Assembly (NCBI GenBank): GCA_023428295.1
Contig: JAEYYV010000167.1
Coordinates: forward strand, 1 to 21,848
Reading direction: 5' to 3'
Source: Pseudomonadota bacterium
Lineage (GTDB): Bacteria > Myxococcota_A > Polyangia > Haliangiales > Haliangiaceae
Length of the DNA stretch: 21,848 bases
Shown here: positions 14,522 through 20,727 of the stretch, in pieces
How positions within the stretch are numbered: the stretch's first letter is position 1
Layout: every line of letters starts with the position of its first letter
Notes under the pieces: model-generated
Database searches by the model: none
Seen by the model: the letters and a program-made list of their open reading frames with translations, nothing else
What the model was told of the DNA's origin: nothing
Made by a program: the position numbers and the translations under genes

Positions 14522-15388
14522 GTGCGAGATAACGCGTTTGGATCGCTCGCGTTTCTTTCACTCGTCGTCGCGCTCTCTGGTTGTGCGAGCTGCACCAAGA
14601 CCGAGGCGGACATCGAGAAGAGCCAGAAGTGGCTCGACATCGCGAAGGACTCGCTCGCCAAGCGCCAGCTCGAGGCGGCGGAGAACGAAGCGAACAAAGC
14701 GCTCGCGTTCAACAGCGGCAACGACGAGGCCTACAACATCCGCGGCCTCATCTGGATGATCCGCGCGTACGAGACCACGCGGACCCTCGAGGTCGATCAG
14801 TGCCTCACGGGCGTCGACGCCGAGGCCACGCGCGCGGATCTCGACAAGCAGCTCCAGAAGGCGGACGAGGACTTCGCCGCCGCCATCAAGACCACTCCGG
14901 ACTACGGCGAAGCGTGGTCGAACCGCGGCGTCGTCCACATCCTCCTCGAGGACTACGCCGAGGCTTCGAAGTACCTCGCCAAGGCGCTCGAGCATCCGAT
15001 CCGCCTCATCGATCCGGCGGTCACGCGCGCCGGGCTCGGGTGGGCCCTATTCCATCAGCAGAAGTATGTGGAAGCGGCCAAAGAGCTGCGCGCGGTGATG
15101 CAGTTCAAGCCCAAGTGGTGCATCGCCACTTATCGGCTTGGACGGGTTTACTTCGCCCGTGAAGAGTGGGAAAAAGCTGCGGAAAGTTTCGAGGCGGCGT
15201 CGGATGACCCGTCTTGCGGATCACAGGAAGCCAGCCTCTACCTGATGAAGACGAGAATGCAGCAAGGGCTTGTGGGTGACGCGAGGAACGCACGTGATGC
15301 GTGTCTCAAGATCTCGCCGCAGAGCTGTATTGCTGCTCGATGCCGCGCCGACGGTGGCGCGTTGGGGAGCTCCAGTGGATCGCCGTAG
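14522..15388 (+). CDS. TPR-repeat lipoprotein, PilF/PilW/Tgl-like
   Basis: 288 residues. A type II signal peptide ends in the lipobox ALSGC (Cys21), followed by Ala, so outer-membrane sorting is expected. The mature protein is a series of TPR units (about 28-65, 115-150, 150-185, 185-225, e.g. KSQKWLDIAKDSLAKRQ, GEAWSNRGVVHILLEDYAEA, TYRLGRVYFAREEWEKAAES), resembling pilotins for type IV pilus secretins such as Myxococcus Tgl and Pseudomonas PilF. Ten cysteines are spread through the chain, several of which may form disulfides. The Tgl role is inference: TPR lipoproteins are diverse and no pil gene is visible. GTG 14522 is chosen because the signal peptide begins there. The last codons overlap the next gene by 14 nt. 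Confidence 0.82.
   Translation: MRDNAFGSLAFLSLVVALSGCASCTKTEADIEKSQKWLDIAKDSLAKRQLEAAENEANKALAFNSGNDEAYNIRGLIWMIRAYETTRTLEVDQCLTGVDAEATRADLDKQLQKADEDFAAAIKTTPDYGEAWSNRGVVHILLEDYAEASKYLAKALEHPIRLIDPAVTRAGLGWALFHQQKYVEAAKELRAVMQFKPKWCIATYRLGRVYFAREEWEKAAESFEAASDDPSCGSQEASLYLMKTRMQQGLVGDARNARDACLKISPQSCIAARCRADGGALGSSSGSP
15364..15369 (+). promoter_or_regulatory. Shine-Dalgarno that decides the start of the HTH gene
   Basis: GGGGAG lies 5 nt upstream of GTG 15375, within the end of the TPR gene. The competing ATG at 15429 has only GCGAAG upstream. This favours GTG 15375 and translational coupling between the two genes. Confidence 0.6.
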
Positions 15389-16964
15389 TGCTTCTTCTCC
15401 TCGATCGGGCACGGTCGTCGACGCGAAGATGAGCCTCGCGCTCTGGTTGCGCGCGGGTCGTGCGCAAAAGGGCCTGTCCCTCGAAGCGGTCGCCAAGATC
15501 ACGAAGATTCAACCGCGCATTCTCGAGCGCCTCGAGACGGGCAAGCTCGATGGACTTCCGGCGGAAGTCTTCGTTCGCGGCTTCATTCGCTCGGTCGCCA
15601 AGTGCGTCGGTCTCGACGAGTCCGAGGCGCTCACGCGCTACGCAGCCGCGCAAGGTGCGCCGACGACGATCCCCACGGCGACGCCGTCGGCGGTCGCGTT
15701 CGTCGAGTCGATGTCGGATCTCGCGCCGTCGACGTCGAGCCTGCTCGCTCCCGTGGTGCTCGTCTCGAATCCGCCGGCGTTCCCCGCCTTTGGCCCCGCG
15801 GCCAGCAATCAGGGAATGCCCGCGCTCGACGAGATCGATGATGTCGAGATCGATGTAGAGCCCGCGATCCTCGCAGACGCGCCGGTCGCGAATGCGCCAG
15901 TCGCGAACGCGCCTGTCATCGTCGAAGCACCTGCGACGCCTGTCGTGGAAGCCGTCCAAGCAACGCCAGTCGTCGACGCGACTCCTGTCGTCAGCGCGAC
16001 GCCTGTCGTGGAAGCTGCACCAGCGACGCCTGTCGTGGAAGCGACGCCTGTCGTGGAAGCCGCGACGCCGATCGTCGAAGCGACGCCTGTCGTGGAGACG
16101 ACCGGCAAGAAGAAGCGCTCGCGCAAGCCGCGTGGAACCGCTGCACCGAAGGGCAAGCGCAAGTCGATGGCGACGGGAACTCCGTCGAGCGCGATGCCTG
16201 TCGTCGCGGCGCCTGTCGCCGACGCGACGCCTGTCGCCGACGCGACGCTTGTCGCCGACGCGACGCCTGTCGCCGACGCGACGCCTGCTGCCGATGCAGC
16301 GCCGGTCGCTAGCTCGACGGCATCGATGGGCGGTGCGCCCGTCGAGAGCGCAGCGGACGAACGGTTCGGCTCGTCGACGGCGACGATGATCGACACGAGC
16401 GAGCTCGTCGACGCGACGATTGCCGCGAAGGACGCGACGGCCGAGGCAGCGACGACCGACGCGAAGGACGCGAAGGACGCGACCATCGTCGAGGCGACGA
16501 CCGACGCGACCGTCGCGGTGGCCGAGGCCAGCGCGCCCACCAGCACCGAGACCAGCGCGACGATCGATTCGAGCGAGACGAACATCGCGACGAGCGGCAC
16601 GTGGAAGCCGTCGATGCCGGCGATCACGACGAGCAGCGTCCCGTGGCGTCGCCCGGCGCTCGGCATCTACGCGACGAGCACGGCGCCCGTCGTGCCGACG
16701 CTCGTCATCGACGACGCGGATCCCGAAACGGCTGCGAGCCAGCAAGATGATCGCGCGCAGTCGAACCTGGCGCGCCGGTCGTTCTTGCCGCCGATCCTCG
16801 CGGAGCGCGCGAAGAGCGCGGCGAGCGGGCAGGGCACGCTGACGCTCGCGGTGATCATCTTGCTGATCGCGGCGACGCTGACGCTGTCGTACTTGATGCG
16901 CCGTCCGAGCTCGAGCGGTGACGGCGTGACCCGTGCTGATGGCACGACGCTCCTCGTCGGCTAA
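15375..16964 (+). CDS. RodZ-like helix-turn-helix membrane protein with repeat-rich linker
   Basis: 529 residues from GTG 15375. A helix-turn-helix of the HTH_25/RodZ type (about 19-88: MSLALWLRAGRAQKG, LSLEAVAKITKIQPRILERL, LPAEVFVRGFIRSVAKCVGL) is followed by a roughly 370-residue low-complexity linker rich in Ala, Thr, Val, Pro and Asp, including ATPVVEA and VADATP repeats and a basic patch GKKKRSRKPRG. One TM helix (LTLAVIILLIAATLTLSYLM, about 493-512) sits near the C-terminus with a short tail. RodZ links MreB to the membrane; here the linker is far longer and there is no periplasmic DUF4115 domain, so the topology resembles a cytoplasmic HTH tethered by a long flexible arm. It is coupled to the TPR lipoprotein gene and closely followed by recO. 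Confidence 0.8.
   Translation: MDRRSASSPRSGTVVDAKMSLALWLRAGRAQKGLSLEAVAKITKIQPRILERLETGKLDGLPAEVFVRGFIRSVAKCVGLDESEALTRYAAAQGAPTTIPTATPSAVAFVESMSDLAPSTSSLLAPVVLVSNPPAFPAFGPAASNQGMPALDEIDDVEIDVEPAILADAPVANAPVANAPVIVEAPATPVVEAVQATPVVDATPVVSATPVVEAAPATPVVEATPVVEAATPIVEATPVVETTGKKKRSRKPRGTAAPKGKRKSMATGTPSSAMPVVAAPVADATPVADATLVADATPVADATPAADAAPVASSTASMGGAPVESAADERFGSSTATMIDTSELVDATIAAKDATAEAATTDAKDAKDATIVEATTDATVAVAEASAPTSTETSATIDSSETNIATSGTWKPSMPAITTSSVPWRRPALGIYATSTAPVVPTLVIDDADPETAASQQDDRAQSNLARRSFLPPILAERAKSAASGQGTLTLAVIILLIAATLTLSYLMRRPSSSGDGVTRADGTTLLVG
15933..16100 (+). repeat. Degenerate repeats encoding ATPVVEA-like units
   Basis: Several near-copies of GCGACGCCTGTCGTGGAAGC and shorter variants lie within the HTH gene and encode ATPVVEA, ATPVVDA, ATPVVSA and ATPIVEA. 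Unit length varies (15-27 bp), always in multiples of three, so the frame is kept. Confidence 0.75.
16215..16286 (+). repeat. 18-bp tandem repeat, four copies
   Basis: Four consecutive copies of GTCGCCGACGCGACGCCT (16215-16232, 16233-16250, 16251-16268, 16269-16286); copy 2 ends CTT. They encode VADATP (VADATL in copy 2). The near identity of copies indicates recent expansion by slippage or unequal recombination. Confidence 0.9.
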
Positions 16965-16973
16965 GCTGGGTTG

Positions 16974-17765
16974 ATGGCAGACGGCACGCTCGGTGTTGTC
17001 CTGAAGACAACGCCGCTTCGCGAGTCCGATCTGCTCGTCTCGCTGTACACGGACACGCTCGGGCGCGTCAGTGCGGTCGCGCGTGGTGCGCGTCGATCGA
17101 AGGTGCGGTTCGCGGGCACGCTCAGCTTGCTGGTGCTCGGTCGCTATCAGCTCGGCCGGCCACCGCGCGGCGATCTGTGGAACCTCGAAGGCGGCGAGAT
17201 CGTGCGCGAGTGGGTACAGCTCGCGAGCGACGTCGTGGCGGTGGCGCATGCGAGCTATGTCGCCGAGCTCGTCGGCGCGATCATTCCGCCGGAGACGCCC
17301 GAGCCGGAGGCGCTCGCGGTGATCGTCGCGCTGTGGGATTGCTTGGCCGAGAGCGGCCCGTCACCGGCGGCGCTGCGTGCAGCAGAGATGACGCTGCTCG
17401 AGCTCGCGGGACATGCGGTCGCGATCGACCGATGTGCGGCATGTGGGTCGAGCGAGCTCGAGGGTGGTGCGGTGTTCGATCCGAGCCGTGGTGGCGCGAT
17501 CTGTCGCAGGTGCGCGGGTGGGTCGCGAAGCGCAGGTGTTCGTCCGTTCGAGCCCGAGACGCGGGCATACCTGACGACGATCGGGACGCTCGTGACCCCC
17601 GCGGCGGCGCGGGTTGTCGATGGGGACCCGCGGTTCACACCCCCGCATCGCGCGGCGGGGCGCGACGCGATGCTCGCGATGGTCAGCTCGCTCGTCGATC
17701 GGCCGCTGCGCTCGCTCGAGTTCATCGCCAAGCTCGGTGCAGCGGCGGCGCGGCGACCGTCGTAG
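16974..17765 (+). CDS. recO: DNA repair protein RecO
   Basis: 263 residues, normal RecO length. RecO binds single-stranded DNA and, with RecR, loads RecA on SSB-coated DNA in the RecF pathway. The N-terminal OB fold (about 1-80) contains GVVLKTTPLRESDLLVSLYTD (split) and VARGARRSKVRF; the helical C-terminal part carries a four-cysteine zinc site (C154, C157, C177, C180: CAAC and CRRC), and PFEPETRAYL and RPLRSLEFI close the fold. The ATG at 16974 is preferred over the TTG at 16971 directly before it. TAAGCT, overlapping the previous stop codon, lies 6 nt upstream, a weaker member of the leaderless set; otherwise it is in the same operon as the HTH gene. Confidence 0.92.
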   Translation: MADGTLGVVLKTTPLRESDLLVSLYTDTLGRVSAVARGARRSKVRFAGTLSLLVLGRYQLGRPPRGDLWNLEGGEIVREWVQLASDVVAVAHASYVAELVGAIIPPETPEPEALAVIVALWDCLAESGPSPAALRAAEMTLLELAGHAVAIDRCAACGSSELEGGAVFDPSRGGAICRRCAGGSRSAGVRPFEPETRAYLTTIGTLVTPAAARVVDGDPRFTPPHRAAGRDAMLAMVSSLVDRPLRSLEFIAKLGAAAARRPS

Positions 17766-17768
17766 GTG

Positions 17769-17774
17769 TATCAT
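17769..17774 (+). promoter_or_regulatory. Candidate -10 hexamer for a leaderless transcript
   Basis: TATCAT (5 of 6 matches) ends 8 nt before ATG 17783; no Shine-Dalgarno. The stretch TATCATCGACGGTCATG nearly copies the one at 6933-6949. The -35 region lies in the recO coding sequence and is not recognisable. Confidence 0.5.
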
Positions 17775-17782
17775 CGACGGTC

Positions 17783-18946
17783 ATGAGGGGCCGTTTGCTT
17801 GTCTGCGCGCTCGCGTCCGTGCTCGCGTTTCCGATCGCTGCGTTCGCGCAGGATGCAGAGGACATCGAGATGGACGGTGATCCGCCTGCGGATCCGCCGG
17901 CTGATCCGCCCGCCGAAACGCCGGAGAAGCCAGCGGTCGTGAAGGATCCGAAAGCCGCGAAGAAGTGGCACGACGCGGGGAAGCAGCTCGTTCAAAAGGG
18001 CGACTACAACACGCGCAAGAACAAGCTCGACGACGCGAAGGCGCAGTACGAGAACGCGGCCACCGCGTTCGAGAAGGCGATCGAGCTCGGCGAGGACATC
18101 GGCGTCCATTACGACCTCGCCCTCGTGAACGAGAAGCTCGGAAAGATCGAAGTCGCCGCGAAGCACTTCCGCACCGTCGTGAACGCCACGGCCGGCGTGA
18201 AGGCGGACGTGATGAAGAAGGCGACGGCGAAGTGGGACGACATCTCGACGAAGATCGGCCTGCTCACGCTGACGATCACCACCGAGGACACCACGGTGTC
18301 GCTCGCGGGTGTCGAGATCGGAAAGTCGCCGCTGCCCGAGGCGCTCATACTCATGCCCGGCTCGTACACGTTCTCGTTCGCGTCGGACGGCTATCAGCCC
18401 AAGGACGTCGAGGTGAAGATCGAAGCGGGCTCCGAGAGCGAGCGCACGATCGAGCTCGAGCCGATCAAGATCGTCGTCGAGCCACCGAAGGTCGATGTGA
18501 CCGAGCCCGTGGAGGTCATCAAGCCGACACCGCCGAGCATGCTGCCCGTCTATGTCGGCGGTGGCATCACCGCGGCTGCGCTGCTCGGTACGGTGATCAC
18601 CGGTATCATCGCGACGTCGAAGCACGGGACATTCACGGCCAAGGACTCCACGTACGACGAGCGCGAGGACGCGCGTGTCGCGGGTGAGAACATGGCGATC
18701 GTGTCCGACGTGTTCTTGGTGAGCACCGTCGTCGCGGCGGGCTTCACCGGTTACTGGTACTGGTTCAAGTACCGGCCCGCGCTCAAGAAGTTCAAGGGAG
18801 AGGATCAGCCGACGCCCACTCGTGGCGCCATGGATCCCGACGAGCTTTCGTTCCGTTCCCGAGCGTCCGGCATCTCGGCCAAGGTCCAGCTGGTGCCTTG
18901 GGTCAAAACCGATGCTGGCGGGCTCTCGTTCGCTGGATCATTCTAG
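17783..18946 (+). CDS. Secreted TPR/PEGA-domain protein with TM segments
   Basis: 387 residues. A signal peptide (RGRLLVCALASVLAFPIAAFAQ, about 2-23, split here only for description) is followed by a DPPADPPADPPAE linker and a TPR-like helical region (about 52-150: KKWHDAGKQLVQKGDYN, YDLALVNEKLGKIEVAAKHF). A PEGA domain follows (about 153-225: LTLTITTEDTTVSLAGVEIG, LPEALILMPGSYTFSF, DGYQPKDVEVKIEAG), then a Pro-rich linker, two hydrophobic segments (about 254-275 and 310-330) and a C-terminal segment VQLVPWVKTDAGGLSFAGSF. PEGA domains are small surface-layer or wall-associated beta folds, common in Myxococcota envelope proteins. The frame is open far upstream, but the signal peptide sets the start. 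It precedes a second PEGA-like gene by 7 bp. Confidence 0.83.
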   Translation: MRGRLLVCALASVLAFPIAAFAQDAEDIEMDGDPPADPPADPPAETPEKPAVVKDPKAAKKWHDAGKQLVQKGDYNTRKNKLDDAKAQYENAATAFEKAIELGEDIGVHYDLALVNEKLGKIEVAAKHFRTVVNATAGVKADVMKKATAKWDDISTKIGLLTLTITTEDTTVSLAGVEIGKSPLPEALILMPGSYTFSFASDGYQPKDVEVKIEAGSESERTIELEPIKIVVEPPKVDVTEPVEVIKPTPPSMLPVYVGGGITAAALLGTVITGIIATSKHGTFTAKDSTYDEREDARVAGENMAIVSDVFLVSTVVAAGFTGYWYWFKYRPALKKFKGEDQPTPTRGAMDPDELSFRSRASGISAKVQLVPWVKTDAGGLSFAGSF

Positions 18947-18950
18947 GAGA
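18945..18950 (+). promoter_or_regulatory. Ribosome binding site overlapping a stop codon
   Basis: AGGAGA shares its first two bases with the TAG stop of the preceding gene and lies 3 nt before ATG 18954. It supports termination-reinitiation coupling and this start. Confidence 0.65.
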
Positions 18951-18953
18951 CTC

Positions 18954-19778
18954 ATGGCGAATCCCGGTTATCCACCTGGCATGCAACCACCGATGGGCGG
19001 CCCACCGATGGGCGCTCCACCGATGGGCGCTCCACCGATGCAACCTCCTCCTCCGCAAGCCGTGCGCAAGGGAACGTCGAAGGCAGTGCCGATCGTCGTG
19101 AGCGCGGGGCTCGCGATCGGAACGTTCTGCGGTCTTCTCTTCGGTGTCGGTACTGGAGAAGAGGCGGTCGCCGAGGTGTCCAAAGGCGACAACGTGAAGC
19201 GGGACGGCAAGGACAAGGACATGATCATGGAAGGGTCCAAGGTCACCGACCCTGGAACTCCCAAGATCGATCCGCCCAAGACCGCGCAGACGGCGAGCGC
19301 CGGATCCGCAACGCCGGCAGGCTCGGCCGCGGGATCTGGAGAGACGCCCGCGGAAGGATCGGGAAGTGCGACGACGACGGCCGCAGGCTCTGGCGCCGCA
19401 CCCGCGACCGGTTCGGGCGCAGCGCCGGCCACCGGATCCGCTGCGGAGCCCGCCGTGAAGATGGCGAAGCTCACCATCGAGGTCACGCCCGAAGGAGCAG
19501 CGAAGGACGCGAAGATCTCGATCGACAAGAAGGAGATCGAGGGCCTCATGAAGGAGGTCGAGCTCGGCAAGGACGGCAAGAAGACCGTCACCCTGACCGT
19601 GAAGGCGAACGGCTATCACAGCGTCAACGATCAGAAGGTCGAGGTCGATGGCGACATGACCGTGAAGATCGAGATGAAGAAGAAGGCCGCGGCACCCACC
19701 AACAACCTCCCGCGTCCGGGCGGCAAGAAGGACGGCAAGAGCGGCAAGACCGGCGGCGGCGGATTGATCGATATTTGA
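18954..19778 (+). CDS. PEGA-like membrane protein with Pro/Met-rich N-terminus
   Basis: 274 residues. The N-terminus is a cytoplasmic-looking Pro/Gly/Met-rich stretch with repeated GAPPM (about 10-30), then one TM helix (about 44-67: AVPIVVSAGLAIGTFCGLLFGV, slightly shorter core), a long Ala/Gly/Ser/Thr linker (about 108-168, e.g. AAGSGAAPATGSGAAPATGS) and a small beta domain (about 172-238: AKLTIEVTPEGAAKDAKISI, KTVTLTVKANGYHSVNDQKV) of PEGA type. A Lys/Gly-rich tail ends the protein. It probably spans the inner membrane with the PEGA-like domain in the periplasm (inference), working with the preceding PEGA protein. Its TGA stop lies inside the second unit of the 11-bp tandem repeat, so repeat number changes could alter the C-terminus. 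Confidence 0.78.
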   Translation: MANPGYPPGMQPPMGGPPMGAPPMGAPPMQPPPPQAVRKGTSKAVPIVVSAGLAIGTFCGLLFGVGTGEEAVAEVSKGDNVKRDGKDKDMIMEGSKVTDPGTPKIDPPKTAQTASAGSATPAGSAAGSGETPAEGSGSATTTAAGSGAAPATGSGAAPATGSAAEPAVKMAKLTIEVTPEGAAKDAKISIDKKEIEGLMKEVELGKDGKKTVTLTVKANGYHSVNDQKVEVDGDMTVKIEMKKKAAAPTNNLPRPGGKKDGKSGKTGGGGLIDI

Positions 19779-19874
19779 TCGATATCTGAACGATGTCTGA
19801 TCGAGCTCTGATCGAGCTCTGATCGAGCCGTGATCGAGCCGTGATCGAGCCGTGAGCGAGCCGTGATCGAGCTC
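19765..19874. repeat. 11-bp tandem repeat, ten copies, between convergent genes
   Basis: Ten head-to-tail units of TGATCGAGCYS-type sequence: copies 1-3 (19765-19797) are TGATCGATATT, TGATCGATATC and TGAACGATGTC; 4-5 are TGATCGAGCTC; 6-8 are TGATCGAGCCG; 9 is TGAGCGAGCCG; 10 (19864-19874) is TGATCGAGCTC. Copy 2 contains the TGA stop of the plus-strand gene, and copy 10 overlaps the stop of the minus-strand permease. Variants cluster by position, as expected for stepwise duplication. No spacers, so not CRISPR. Confidence 0.92.
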
Positions 19875-20727
19875 AGCCCTTCACGGCGCCAGCGGTGAGC
19901 CCGCCGACCAAGTACTTCTGCAGCACGTAGAACGCGATCATCACGGGCACGCTCGTGACGACCGCGCCAGCTGCAAAGAGTCCCCAGTCCGCGCTGAACT
20001 CGGTGACGGACTGCTGGATGAGGACCGGCAGCGTGTACTTGCGCTCGTCGGTCATGAACGTCGAGGCCATGATGAACTCGTTCCACGCCGTCATGAACGA
20101 GAACAACGCGGTGACGGCGATGGCGGGCCGCGAGAGCGGCAAGATGATCTTGCGGAAGATCATCCACGGCGATGCGCCGTCGATGCGCGCGGCTTCTTCG
20201 AGCTCACGCGGAAGCGAATCGAAGTAGCCCTTGAGCGTCCACACGCAGAACGGGATCGCGGTCGTCGAGTAGACGAGGACGAGGCCGAGGATCGAGTTGA
20301 GCAGCCCGAGCTTGTCGAGGATGACGTAGAGCGGCAGGAGCAAGAGCGTCGCGGGAAACATCTGCACGACGAGGAACATCGTCAGCCCCGTCTTGCGCCC
20401 GGGAAAGCGAAAGCGAGACAGCGCGTACGCGGCGGTGCACGAGATCACGACGCCGACCACCGTGGTCGCGACCGCGGTGATGATCGAGTTCAGCGCGTGC
20501 CGCAGGAACAACAGCTCGCCGTTCGCGCCGCGCTTGGTGAACAGCTCGCTGAAGTGATCGCTCGTGACCTCGCTCGGAATCGGCGAGATGGACAGCGAGA
20601 ACTGGCGGCCCGGCTCGATCGCCTTCTTCAGGATCAGCAAGACCGGATAGAGGATCACCGTGCACAGCGCGACCAGCGCGACGTACGTCAGGATCGTGAC
20701 GAGCAGGGAGGGGCGGCGGTTCGTCAC
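19873..20727 (-). CDS. Sugar ABC transporter permease, MalG family
   Basis: 284 residues from GTG 20727, six predicted TM helices. The first is LLVTILTYVALVALCTVILYP (about 8-28, listed in part). The EAA loop LEEAARIDGASPWMIFRKI (about 176-194) and the following LPLSRPAIA form the contact with the ATPase; MTAWNEFIMASTFM and ending AVKG match MalG-type permeases for maltose or other oligosaccharides (CUT1 class). GTG 20727 overlaps the MalF-like stop (GTGA), and AGGAGGAGGA (20731-20740, minus strand) is an excellent Shine-Dalgarno. An upstream extension in frame to 20775 lies wholly within the partner gene and is rejected. The substrate cannot be fixed without the binding protein. Confidence 0.93.
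   Translation of the reverse strand: MTNRRPSLLVTILTYVALVALCTVILYPVLLILKKAIEPGRQFSLSISPIPSEVTSDHFSELFTKRGANGELLFLRHALNSIITAVATTVVGVVISCTAAYALSRFRFPGRKTGLTMFLVVQMFPATLLLLPLYVILDKLGLLNSILGLVLVYSTTAIPFCVWTLKGYFDSLPRELEEAARIDGASPWMIFRKIILPLSRPAIAVTALFSFMTAWNEFIMASTFMTDERKYTLPVLIQQSVTEFSADWGLFAAGAVVTSVPVMIAFYVLQKYLVGGLTAGAVKG

Noticed and set aside
15306..17249. 647-codon open frame on the minus strand opposite the HTH and recO genes
   Set aside because: Arg-rich, repetitive translation typical of antisense shadow in GC-rich DNA; the plus strand encodes recognisable HTH and RecO proteins.
19765..19874. CRISPR array
   Set aside because: Units are 11 bp, directly abutting, without spacers, and no cas gene is present.
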